A DNA stretch of 64,000 nt from Anaerolineales bacterium (GTDB taxonomy: Bacteria; Chloroflexota; Anaerolineae; Anaerolineales; UBA11579). The notes under the pieces are model-generated. The model made no database searches and was not told the DNA's origin. It worked only from the letters and a program-made list of their open reading frames with translations. Position numbers and translations under genes: made by a program. The number at the start of each line of letters is the position of its first letter. Within the stretch, counting starts at the first letter, position 1. Of the stretch, positions 56,301 through 64,000 are shown one piece after another. The stretch is taken from positions 310,001 through 374,000 of the forward strand of contig JAHCIJ010000003.1 of the NCBI GenBank assembly GCA_026129255.1, read 5' to 3'.

Positions 56301-56376
56301 CATCACCATAGAGAGGGCGTTATACCAGCATGCAAAAGCACATTCTGTTAGCCCTAAGCCTGCTCTTATCCGCCTG
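56301..56376 (+). repeat. Upstream copy of a 76-bp identical leader/signal-peptide repeat
   Basis: Bases 56301-56376 are identical to 57741-57816, covering 29 nt of leader and the first 47 nt of both lipoprotein genes. The offset of 1,440 bp equals the tandem duplication unit. Confidence 0.9.
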
Positions 56377-57622
56377 TGCTTCCGCGCCAGCCAGCCCAAC
56401 CAGCGCGCCGAGCGCTACAGCCAGCCCCGCGGCGGCTCAGGCCAGTTCCACCGCGGAACCCAACCCCACCACCGAACCGACCCCAACAGCTACGCCGCCG
56501 CCCTACAGCGGCCCCAACCCGCGCCTGGCCGTATTTGTATGGCCCGAGGGGGAAGAGCCTTTTATTGAGGTTATCGAATTGGGCAGTGAGGAGATCGTGG
56601 CGAGCATTCCTGTAGATCACGCGCGCAAGTTTGCCCTGTCTCCTGATGGTCGCAAGTTGTTCTATTACCCTGCGAACGGCCCTGGCGTGATCTATGACCT
56701 GGAAAGCGGAGAAAGCCGTTTGCTGGACATGACTGGCTTTCTGCGGGGAAACGATTCTCTCCAGGAGGTGGTGTGGGGCCCGAGCCAGCAACGGCTGAGT
56801 TTCATTGTGAACCCCACGAATGGCCCCCTATCCTTGTGGGACTACAGCTTGGAAAATGGCCGCTATACACATATAGATCAAATTGACGGCTTTATGAACT
56901 GGTCCAGCAGAGAAGATATTGTGGGCTACGTACGCTACCAGTCTTCGCGGGTTACCTATAACCTGGCCACGGGCCGGGAGACTGTCTGGAATATCCCCAG
57001 CTATGAAAGAATCATAGCTTTGCTCACGTATGACGGCTTTGAGCCAGACTACCGTTCCACTTCATGCGTCATATGCTTGGTGCCGGAGCTCGGCACGCAG
57101 GTGCGCGACTACGTCTCGTACAACCGCAGCGCAGGCTGGTATGCCTATGAAATTGTCGATTTCGAGACGATGGAGTTGCTTGCGCATGTGGCTACCTTCC
57201 TGACGGAAGGTGAGGTGGCACAAGACTACTTCCTGGAAGTGGCGAAACTGGTCCCGCTGTGGGAGCGGGGAGACTATTTGCTTTTTGTGCGAGAGAAGAT
57301 CGGCCCGCTTTCGGAGGGCATGCAATCCCGCTTGTATTCTGCCTGGAGCCCTTCCGGTGAAATGCCTTTCACGGTAGTGGAAGGCGAAGCGACGAATACG
57401 CTGCCAGACGTGTTACCGATGGCCGTCAGCCCGGATGGGAGCAGCTTTGTGGGCTTTCGACTTGTCGGCCCAGTTTCCTATCCTTCGGTGGAAAGCGTGG
57501 TGGTGGTGGACCTGGCCACTGCAGAAATACTGTATGAGTATCCGGTAAGTTCCGAGTTCGCATTCTTCTCTCCACCGACCTACCGGGTGACGGGCATGCA
57601 CTTGGTCTGGCCTACGGAGTGA
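56330..57622 (+). CDS. Beta-propeller-like lipoprotein, tandem copy 1
   Basis: 430 residues. Lipobox LLSAC (Cys16), a Pro/Thr/Ala-rich linker (about 17-60), then a WD40/TolB-like repeat domain (ALSPDGRKLFYY, VYDLESGESRLLD-like and AVSPDGSSFVGF elements). It lies outside the membrane by prediction. Strongly similar to the next gene along its length, most at the signal peptide and C-terminus. Ends LVWPTE like copy 2. Confidence 0.85.
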   Translation: MQKHILLALSLLLSACASAPASPTSAPSATASPAAAQASSTAEPNPTTEPTPTATPPPYSGPNPRLAVFVWPEGEEPFIEVIELGSEEIVASIPVDHARKFALSPDGRKLFYYPANGPGVIYDLESGESRLLDMTGFLRGNDSLQEVVWGPSQQRLSFIVNPTNGPLSLWDYSLENGRYTHIDQIDGFMNWSSREDIVGYVRYQSSRVTYNLATGRETVWNIPSYERIIALLTYDGFEPDYRSTSCVICLVPELGTQVRDYVSYNRSAGWYAYEIVDFETMELLAHVATFLTEGEVAQDYFLEVAKLVPLWERGDYLLFVREKIGPLSEGMQSRLYSAWSPSGEMPFTVVEGEATNTLPDVLPMAVSPDGSSFVGFRLVGPVSYPSVESVVVVDLATAEILYEYPVSSEFAFFSPPTYRVTGMHLVWPTE

Positions 57623-57649
57623 GCAGCAACGGCTGCTTCGAATAAACCC
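57623..57649 (+). pseudogene. Vestige of the SCO1664-like gene start
   Basis: After copy 1 the sequence GTGAGCAGCAA, identical to the start of the true SCO1664-like gene at 59092, continues into a stop after about 8 codons. It marks where the duplicated segment originally joined that gene. The remaining gap to copy 2 holds nothing else recognisable. Confidence 0.65.
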
Positions 57650-57740
57650 GTTAACCAAACAAACGACCGGGTGAGCCCCAGTACCACCTTCCTAACCGGC
57701 GACTTTCTCCACCAAGTCCCCAGGCCGGAAACTGAAGTAA

Positions 57741-57816
57741 CATCACCATAGAGAGGGCGTTATACCAGCATGCAAAAGCACATTCTGTTAGCCCTAAGCC
57801 TGCTCTTATCCGCCTG
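57741..57816 (+). repeat. Downstream copy of the 76-bp identical leader/signal-peptide repeat
   Basis: Identical to 56301-56376; the first differing base is at the codon after the lipobox Cys (tgt versus tgc). Confidence 0.9.
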
Positions 57817-59095
57817 CGCTGCCGCGCCGGCCAACCAGCCGGATGCCCCCGCCAACCAGCCTAGCGCTACAGCCGCCCAACCCGCAGCAGCCGCCACCGT
57901 TGAGGCCGGCCCCACCGCGGAACCCAGCCCCACGACGCCACCGCTGCCCTACAGCGGCCCCAACCCGCGCCTGGCCGTAACTAGATGGGACGAGGATAGG
58001 GACGCGCCCATTATCGATGTGTTCGAATTGGGCAGCGAAGAGCTGCTGGCTTCCATTCCCGTAGATGACGCGTGGAGAGTAGCTCTTTCTCCTGACGGCA
58101 GCATGCTCTTCAGTTTCTCCAGTGATGGCGCAGGCATTTTGTATGACCTAGATAGCGGCGACAGCCGCGTGGTTGACCTGTCTGGGCTTGTGAGCGCCAA
58201 CGGTTACCTCTACCAGGTGGCCTGGGCGCCCAGCCAGCAATGGCTGAGCATGAGTGTAAGCCTCGGCAACGGCAACTACTCTTTGTGGTTGTACAGCTTG
58301 CAAACGGAGCAATTTACGTATATTGATGAAACGAGCCCGCCGTACTTCGAAGGCTCCCAGAGCGTCAACTGGTCCACCAGAGAAGATGTGCTGAGCTATG
58401 TCCGCGCTTGGCGGGCGTCTGGCCCCGCCCCGCGCTTCACCTATGATTACGCCACCGGGCAGCAGACCGCCTGGCCGTATCCAAACACCCAAACGCTATC
58501 TGCTTTGATCAAACATAGCGGCCTGACCCCAGAGACATTCAGGTGTGAGATCTGCGTACATCCCGACCTGGGCATGGTGCACGATTTCAGATCCCGCAAA
58601 GAAAGCCCTGTGCAATACTATTATCAGCTCTACGATTTCGAAAAAATGGAGTTGCTTGCTCATGTGGCCACTTTCGAGACGGAGCGAGAAGACTGGCGGG
58701 AGTACAACGTAGACGTACTGAAGATGTTCCCGCTGTGGGAGCGCGGAGATTATCTGCTTTTCGTACACGAGTTCGTCAGCGGGCCAGGCGGTGATGGCTA
58801 TGAACATCGCTTTTACTCCGCCTGGAACCCCTCGGGTGAAGTGCCATTTACGGTAGTGGAAGGCGAGCAAGCCTATAAACTGCCGAATGTAATCCCTGTG
58901 GCCCTCAGCCCGGATGGGAGCAGTTTTGTGGGCCTTCGACTTGACGACGATGGCGTATGGGGGGGTGCAGTGGTTAGTGCGTTGGTGGTGGATTTGGCCA
59001 CCGCAGAGGTGCTGTATGAGTTTCTGCTTCCTGGCTACGCGGGTTATTCACCGCCCAACTTAGAGGGTGGCCACCTGGTCTGGCCTACGGAGTGA
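57770..59095 (+). CDS. Beta-propeller-like lipoprotein, tandem copy 2
   Basis: 441 residues. Same signal peptide and lipobox as copy 1, a longer Pro/Ala-rich linker, and the same propeller layout (ALSPDGSMLFSF, LSPDGSSFVGLRL, HLVWPTE). The middle has diverged clearly, so the duplication is not recent overall, while the 5' end is still identical, suggesting gene conversion. Its stop overlaps the SCO1664-like GTG start by 4 nt. Confidence 0.85.
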   Translation: MQKHILLALSLLLSACAAAPANQPDAPANQPSATAAQPAAAATVEAGPTAEPSPTTPPLPYSGPNPRLAVTRWDEDRDAPIIDVFELGSEELLASIPVDDAWRVALSPDGSMLFSFSSDGAGILYDLDSGDSRVVDLSGLVSANGYLYQVAWAPSQQWLSMSVSLGNGNYSLWLYSLQTEQFTYIDETSPPYFEGSQSVNWSTREDVLSYVRAWRASGPAPRFTYDYATGQQTAWPYPNTQTLSALIKHSGLTPETFRCEICVHPDLGMVHDFRSRKESPVQYYYQLYDFEKMELLAHVATFETEREDWREYNVDVLKMFPLWERGDYLLFVHEFVSGPGGDGYEHRFYSAWNPSGEVPFTVVEGEQAYKLPNVIPVALSPDGSSFVGLRLDDDGVWGGAVVSALVVDLATAEVLYEFLLPGYAGYSPPNLEGGHLVWPTE

Positions 59096-59814
59096 GCAGC
59101 AATGCCATGCTTGCCACCCTCCAAGCCGGCGAATTCACCATCACGGGACAGTTCGCCTGGGGCAGCAACTACACCTTCCTGGTCGAAGTAGCACAGCCAG
59201 GCGCCAGCCCGCTGGAGGGTGTCTACAAGCCTGTGCGCGGCGAGCGCCCGCTGTGGGACTTCCCGCCGGAGACCTTAGCGGGCCGCGAGGTGGCCGCTTG
59301 GCTGCTGAGCGAAGCATTAGGCTGGAGCTTGGTGCCGCCCACCGTCTTCCGCCAGGACGGGCCGCTTGGCCCCGGCTCGCTCCAGCTATGTATCGAGCAT
59401 GATCCTGAGCAGCACTACTTCACTTTCGAAGCGGCCACCCGTCAGCAGCTGCGGCCAGCCGCCGTGTTTGATCTGCTGGCCAACAATGCAGACCGCAAGG
59501 GAGGCCATATCCTGCTGGGTGAAGACGGCCACCTGTGGCTGATCGATCACGGCATCTGCTTCCATGTGGAGCCCAAGCTGCGCACCGTTATTTGGGATTT
59601 CGCCGGGGAGCCCATCCCGCCTGATTTGTTGGAAGCCGTGCGCAAGTTGCAGCCCCAGCTGGCAGCAGGCGGCCCGCTGGCCGAGCAGCTGGCCGCTTAT
59701 CTCAGCCCGGCGGAACTGGAGGCGCTGCGCCAGCGTTGTGCGGCGCTGCTGGCTGAGCCGCTGTTCCCGCGCCCACCCGAGGATGAGCGCTATATGCCCT
59801 GGCCGCCCGTCTAG
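59092..59814 (+). CDS. SCO1664-family kinase-like protein
   Basis: 240 residues. The N-terminal half has the SCO1664 pattern YKPVRGERPLWDFPPETLAGRE and EALGWSLVPPTVFRQDGPLGPGS. Kinase-like residues are visible: Lys46, catalytic-loop-like DLLANNADRKGGH (Asp134) and DHG (Asp152), resembling PI3/PI4 kinases and HipA. Family members sit with DUF3090 and a histidine phosphatase. GTG start overlaps the lipoprotein stop; an ATG five codons inside is possible. Confidence 0.88.
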   Translation: MSSNAMLATLQAGEFTITGQFAWGSNYTFLVEVAQPGASPLEGVYKPVRGERPLWDFPPETLAGREVAAWLLSEALGWSLVPPTVFRQDGPLGPGSLQLCIEHDPEQHYFTFEAATRQQLRPAAVFDLLANNADRKGGHILLGEDGHLWLIDHGICFHVEPKLRTVIWDFAGEPIPPDLLEAVRKLQPQLAAGGPLAEQLAAYLSPAELEALRQRCAALLAEPLFPRPPEDERYMPWPPV

Positions 59815-59838
59815 CAGTATGGGCTAGAATGCAGCTTC

Positions 59839-60858
59839 ATGAGCACTGCAAAACCCAAGATCCGTTGGCAATTCTGGTTGGGCATCGGCATCAGCGTGCT
59901 GTTCTTGTACCTGGTGCTGCGCAACATGCACTTTGGCGACTTCTGGCAGCAAGTGCGCCAGGCCGATTACATCTGGCTACTGCCCGGTATCGGCGTCTAC
60001 TTTTTGGCGGTGTGGGCGCGTGCCTGGCGCTGGCACTATTTACTGCGCCCACTGAAGTCTGTGCCCACGCGCACCATGTTCCCCATCGTGGCGATCGGCT
60101 ACATGGGTAACAACGTCTACCCGGCCCGCGCTGGTGAGGTGTTGCGCGCCGTCATCCTCAAACGCAAAGAAGGTGTGGCCGTCTCAGCGTCGCTGGCCAC
60201 CATCATCGTGGAGCGCATCTTTGATGGTGTGGTCATGCTTGCCTTCATTTTTGTGAATCTGGGCGAATTAGCGGACATCGGCGGCGGCCTGGTGGCTGGT
60301 CTCAGCATCCAGCAGATCGCCTTCTGGGGCAGCCTGCTGTTCCTGGGGGCGCTGCTGGCCTTTCTGCTGGCAGCCATGTTCCCTAGCGCCAGCCAGCGTC
60401 TGTTGGCCTGGCTGACAGCGCGGCTGGTGCCGGCGCGCTTGCGTGACCGCGTGCTGGAGGTGGGCAACCGCTTCCTGGGCGGCCTGGCGGCGCTGCGCTC
60501 GCCGGTCGAAGTCATCATGGTCTTCGTCAGCTCGCTGGTCATCTGGTTGCTGGAGACCGGCAAATATTGGTTCGTGATGCACGCCTTCAACTTTGAGGTG
60601 AGCTTCTTTGCGCTCATGCTCATGAATGGGGTGGTCAACCTGGCCACCACCATCCCCTCGGCGCCGGGGTACATCGGCACCTTCGATGCGCCGGGCATCG
60701 CCATCCTTGAAGCCTACGGCGTGCCCAAGGAAGTGGCCACCAGCTATACCTTCGTGTTGCATATTGCGCTGTGGCTGCCCATCACTTTGTTGGGTGCGTA
60801 TTACCTGGCCAAAGAAGGCATTAAGTGGGGCGAAGTGCCCGCTACGGAGACTGCATGA
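59839..60858 (+). CDS. Flippase-like LPG-synthase transmembrane-domain protein
   Basis: 339 residues with about eight hydrophobic helices, of the lysylphosphatidylglycerol-synthase transmembrane family (UPF0104). Conserved YPARAGEVLRAVILKRK and TIPSAPGYIGTFDAPGI are visible. Related proteins are implicated in lipid-linked glycan handling. TAGAAT ends 8 nt before the ATG. Its TGA overlaps the next ATG. Confidence 0.9.
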   Translation: MSTAKPKIRWQFWLGIGISVLFLYLVLRNMHFGDFWQQVRQADYIWLLPGIGVYFLAVWARAWRWHYLLRPLKSVPTRTMFPIVAIGYMGNNVYPARAGEVLRAVILKRKEGVAVSASLATIIVERIFDGVVMLAFIFVNLGELADIGGGLVAGLSIQQIAFWGSLLFLGALLAFLLAAMFPSASQRLLAWLTARLVPARLRDRVLEVGNRFLGGLAALRSPVEVIMVFVSSLVIWLLETGKYWFVMHAFNFEVSFFALMLMNGVVNLATTIPSAPGYIGTFDAPGIAILEAYGVPKEVATSYTFVLHIALWLPITLLGAYYLAKEGIKWGEVPATETA

Positions 60859-62141
60859 AGATCGCCATCATCGGTGCGGGCTTTGGCGGCATGGCCGCTG
60901 CTTACGACTTAGCGAAAGCTGGTCATCAGGTCACCATTTTTGAGGCGGCCGATCATGTAGGCGGCTTGGCGGCTGGCTTCAAAGAGCCGCATTGGGAGTG
61001 GAGCCTCGAGAAGTTCTACCACCACTGGTTTGCCAGTGATAAGCACATGCTGGGGCTGATCGAGGAGTTAGGGTGGAGTGATAAGGTCATCTTCCCGCGA
61101 CCGTATACCGTGGTGTATTACAAGGGAAAGTTCTATCCCTTCGATTCCATCCCGGCAGCGTTGCTGTATCCCGGCTTGGGTTGGGGCTTGGATAAGATCC
61201 GTTTTGGCCTGGTGGGTCTGTATCTGCGCATCACCAACAACTGGAAGCCGCTGGAGCGCAGCACGGTGGATGCGTGGATGCGCAAGTGGGCCGGCAAGCG
61301 CGTGTACGAAAGCATGTGGCTGCCGCTGATCGAAGGTAAGTTTGGCCCGTATGCCAAGGAAGTCAACATGGCCTGGCTGTGGGCGCGGCTGCACGCGCGT
61401 ACCACGCGTTTGGGCACCTACACAGGCGGCTTCCAGGCTTTTGCGGATCAGTTTGCAGCGCGTTTGCAGGAGATGGGCGTGCACTTTGAGATGCGCGCCG
61501 CCGTGGAGAGCATTCAGCCAGCGGACGGCCAGCTGGAGCTGCGCGTGAATGGCGCAGCGCATGCTTTCGAGCAGGCGCTGGTCACCACCTCGCCGCAGTT
61601 GCTGGCCAAGTTGGCGCCTGAGCTGAGCGCTGAGTATCTGCGCGGCCTGCTGGAGCTCAAGAGCATGGGCGCCGTGGTGATGACGCTGACCCTGGACCGC
61701 CAGCTCTCGCAGCAGGGTTACTACTGGTACAACATCCCCAAGAGCGCGGGATTCCCTTTCCTGGCGCTGGTTGAGCACACCAACTATGTATCGTCCGAGC
61801 ATTTTGGCGGCGACCATATTCTCTATTGTGGTGACTATCTGGAGCTAGGGCACGAGTACTTTTCGTTGAGTGATGAGCAACTGTTGGAGCGCTTTATCTC
61901 CGGCATTCAGCGCGTCAACCCGGCGTTTGATCGCAGTTGGATAAAAAAGGTGTGGGTGCACAAGACCAACTATGCTCAGCCGGTGCCGCTGGTGGATCAC
62001 TCACGCAATATTCCGGAGATCCGCACGCCCATGCCGGGCTTGTACTTCGCCAGCATGAGCCAGGTCTATCCCTGGGACCGCGGCACCAACTTTGCCGTAG
62101 AGATCGGCCGCAAAGCTGCCGCGTTGATCTTGGGAGAATAA
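60855..62141 (+). CDS. NAD(P)/FAD-dependent oxidoreductase (protoporphyrinogen-oxidase/UGM-like)
   Basis: 428 residues. The dinucleotide-binding start IAIIGAGFGGMAAAYDL with FEAADHVGGLAAGF, and C-terminal FASMSQVYPWDRGTNFAVEIG, identify the FAD amine-oxidase-type family. Proteins of this kind sit next to flippase-like and glycosyl-lipid genes. Substrate unknown. The ATG at 60855 overlaps the previous gene (ATGA). Confidence 0.9.
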   Translation: MKIAIIGAGFGGMAAAYDLAKAGHQVTIFEAADHVGGLAAGFKEPHWEWSLEKFYHHWFASDKHMLGLIEELGWSDKVIFPRPYTVVYYKGKFYPFDSIPAALLYPGLGWGLDKIRFGLVGLYLRITNNWKPLERSTVDAWMRKWAGKRVYESMWLPLIEGKFGPYAKEVNMAWLWARLHARTTRLGTYTGGFQAFADQFAARLQEMGVHFEMRAAVESIQPADGQLELRVNGAAHAFEQALVTTSPQLLAKLAPELSAEYLRGLLELKSMGAVVMTLTLDRQLSQQGYYWYNIPKSAGFPFLALVEHTNYVSSEHFGGDHILYCGDYLELGHEYFSLSDEQLLERFISGIQRVNPAFDRSWIKKVWVHKTNYAQPVPLVDHSRNIPEIRTPMPGLYFASMSQVYPWDRGTNFAVEIGRKAAALILGE

Positions 62142-62153
62142 AGCCGGGATTGT

Positions 62154-62660
62154 ATGCAAGAAGCCATTCGCCTGCAGATCGATGTGAAGGCGTCGCCAGA
62201 GCAAGTGTGGGATGCGTGGGCTACGGAGCAAGGTGCGCGCTCCTTCTTTGCGCCTGAGTGCAAGGTGGTTGCGCAACCGGGTGGCGCCTACGAGATGTAT
62301 TTCAACATGGACGTTGCGCCAGGTTTGCGCGGCGGCGAGGGGATGGTGTTCTTGGCCCTGGAGCGGCCAAGCATACTCTCATTCACATGGAACGCACCGC
62401 CAGAATTGATGGAGGTGCGTGAGCAGCGCACGCATGTTACCGTGCGCCTGGCTGCACTGGAAGATGGGCGCACGCGGGTGTACTTTTGTGAAGATGGCTT
62501 TGGTGTGGGTGAGCACTGGCAGAAGCGTATCGAATATTTCCGCCATGCCTGGGGCAAGGTGGTGCTCCCGCGCTTGGCCTACCGCTTTGATGTCGGGCCG
62601 CTGGACTGGGAAAATATGCCTGATGTAAGTAGCTACATCAATCAGGTCGCTGAGTACTAG
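62154..62660 (+). CDS. SRPBCC-domain protein (AHSA1-like)
   Basis: 168 residues of the START/Bet v1-like SRPBCC fold with the AHSA1-type opening (LQIDVKASPEQVWDAWATEQGARSF shortened here to its core WDAWATEQG) and SFTWNAPPEL. Likely binds a hydrophobic ligand. Ends 1 nt from the convergent binding-protein gene. Confidence 0.85.
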   Translation: MQEAIRLQIDVKASPEQVWDAWATEQGARSFFAPECKVVAQPGGAYEMYFNMDVAPGLRGGEGMVFLALERPSILSFTWNAPPELMEVREQRTHVTVRLAALEDGRTRVYFCEDGFGVGEHWQKRIEYFRHAWGKVVLPRLAYRFDVGPLDWENMPDVSSYINQVAEY

Positions 62661-62661
62661 G

Positions 62662-64000
62662 CTACGGGCACAAACTGCCGTAGCCGTAGCGCTCGATATT
62701 TTGCAGCAGGCGCTCGCCTGCATCCAGATTCTCAAGACCACAGAAGTCTGCGCGGGCAGCCACCACGCTGTACGGCGCGGCCAAAGGCAGCACTGGCAAT
62801 TGCTGCGTAAAGATGCTGTGCGCGGTCTGCTGGGCCTGGCTGTAGGCAGGGTCGCTCGCCAGTGTGTTGAGCGCGGTGTGGCAGGCGGCATCAAACTCGG
62901 CGTTTTGCCAGCCACTCACGTTCCAGCCGCCCCAGCCATAGCGGCTTGTGTTCCAGTTGGCGCCGGGCACGGCTTCTCCCAGAAATAGATAGCAAGCCGG
63001 TAGCTCGCCGTATGGCCAGGCAAACAGCGCCAGGTCAAAATTGCGCCCGAATACCGTGCTTTGTGGGCCGGTAGCGAAGAGTTCTTCGGCGGGCAGGCTC
63101 TCGATGCTTGCCAAAACTCCGCAATCGGCCAGGTTGGCCAGTACTTGCTGCGCCACAGCCAGCTCCTGTGCGTCATCGCTGACCGCCAGGCGTACTTCAA
63201 AGGCCTGGCCAAAGATGGCCCCAGCGAAGCTTTGGCTGCGACGGATGCCATCTTCGCTGGTGATCCAGCCCAGCGCATCCAGGCTGGCATTGGCCGCAGC
63301 TGGGTCATAGGCAGGCAGGCTGCTCTCCGCGTTGGCATACGGGCTGCTGTTGGGCAAGTAGCTGATGGCCGGAGCCGCGTTCAGTGCGCTTGCAATGCTC
63401 TGGCGGTCAATACATTGGGCCAAGGCTGTGCGCATGGCTGCATCGCCAAAATAGTCTGGGCGGTCAGCATAGACGTTGAAGCCATCCTCGTAGCTTTGCG
63501 GGCGGACGCCAAAAACAAGCTGCAGCCACTGGTCTTGTGCCACCTGGCTGCCTTGCATGCTGGCCGGGTCGAAGCTGGTGAGGCCCGCCGAAGGCAACAC
63601 CAGGTCACAGCGGCCACTGGTCAGCGCAGCCGCGCTGGCTTCCGTGCCGATGAATAGAAAATTGAGCTCAGCGAACTTGCCCGGCTGGCCAGCATAGTGG
63701 CTATTGCGGGTGAGTTGAATACGCTCGCCCGCCACCCACTGCGTGACGGAATAGGCGCCCCAGCCCAGCGGGCTGCGGGCTGCCTGCTCATCGGTGAGTA
63801 GGTCAACGGCGGGCATGCCCCCTAATGTATGCTGCGGCAGCGGGTGCCAGAAGCGGCTGGCGGCTTGCGGGTCTACAAAGCCCGGCAGGCCTACCCACAC
63901 AATGGTGCGCTCATCCGCGGCGGCGTAGCTGGCGGTCTTGGCGATCAGGTCTTTGTTGCTTGGGGTAGCGGGGTCGCTGGCGACCTGGTACGAGAATAGC
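62662..64000 (-). CDS. ABC transporter family 5 solute-binding protein, N-terminus cut by window
   Basis: The C-terminal 446 codons are visible; the frame continues through base 64000 (FSYQVASDPATPSNKDLI before an internal GTG). Motifs of peptide/nickel-type binding proteins: GWGAYSVTQWVAGERIQL, RTALAQCIDRQSI, YDPAAANASLDALGW and LPLAAPYSVVA. It would capture oligopeptides or similar solutes outside the membrane. Signal peptide and transporter partners lie outside the window. Confidence 0.9.
   Translation of the reverse strand, partial: LFSYQVASDPATPSNKDLIAKTASYAAADERTIVWVGLPGFVDPQAASRFWHPLPQHTLGGMPAVDLLTDEQAARSPLGWGAYSVTQWVAGERIQLTRNSHYAGQPGKFAELNFLFIGTEASAAALTSGRCDLVLPSAGLTSFDPASMQGSQVAQDQWLQLVFGVRPQSYEDGFNVYADRPDYFGDAAMRTALAQCIDRQSIASALNAAPAISYLPNSSPYANAESSLPAYDPAAANASLDALGWITSEDGIRRSQSFAGAIFGQAFEVRLAVSDDAQELAVAQQVLANLADCGVLASIESLPAEELFATGPQSTVFGRNFDLALFAWPYGELPACYLFLGEAVPGANWNTSRYGWGGWNVSGWQNAEFDAACHTALNTLASDPAYSQAQQTAHSIFTQQLPVLPLAAPYSVVAARADFCGLENLDAGERLLQNIERYGYGSLCP

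Overview
The window is compact, GC-rich bacterial chromosome, densely coded on both strands, with many 1-14 nt gene overlaps. Gene content points to a Chloroflexota bacterium, probably class Anaerolineae. The pointers are a trpS T-box, DUF3048 and SdrD_B lipoproteins, a SCO1664/DUF3090 gene group, several multi-domain sensor kinases, and 'bad-neighbourhood' intergenic repeats. This assignment is inferred from content only. No rRNA, tRNA, CRISPR array, prophage or insertion sequence was seen.

Layout. 1-7 kb: a truncated HtrA protease, a CbpA/DnaJ-type co-chaperone, a sensor kinase, and a translationally coupled pcrA-galE-DNPH1-like operon. 6.8-13.6 kb: an unusual EF-Tu-domain-like protein with a histone-H1-like tail, holB, a GAF-GAF-PAS kinase followed by a metallo-beta-lactamase-fold protein, type II asparaginase and endonuclease III. 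13.6-18.7 kb: a thiamine operon (TPP riboswitch, thiamine pyrophosphokinase, thiB, thiP, thiQ) plus a DUF402 protein. 18.7-26.3 kb: small membrane proteins, surE, an unrecognised 497-residue protein, an intergenic repeat block and acnA. 26.4-34 kb: a DUF3048 lipoprotein split by an SdrD_B module, an MFS transporter, and a heparinase-like/GT4/sortase operon for the cell surface. 34-37.8 kb: an FHA membrane protein, a CCA-adding-type nucleotidyltransferase and a GNAT acetyltransferase.

37.9-46.7 kb is a long translation/RNA operon: nusA, ylxR, infB, rbfA, nrnA, truB, ribF, thyA, folA. It has its own promoter and a terminator-like hairpin in the nusA leader; rimP is missing. 46.8-52 kb: a heterodimeric ABC exporter and trpS under a Trp T-box. 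52-53.2 kb: an ECF sigma factor with a small membrane protein. 53.6-64 kb: rarA, then the conserved set histidine phosphatase / DUF3090 / SCO1664-like kinase, interrupted by a tandemly duplicated lipoprotein pair, followed by a flippase-like membrane protein, an FAD oxidoreductase, an SRPBCC protein and a truncated family-5 solute-binding protein.

Two themes recur. First, RNA-level control is dense: TPP riboswitch with a sequestered ribosome site, T-box, nusA leader hairpin, and several long hairpins of unknown role. Second, at least nine genes lack a visible Shine-Dalgarno site and instead have a -10-like TANNNT hexamer 6-10 nt before the start codon, which suggests leaderless or near-leaderless mRNAs.
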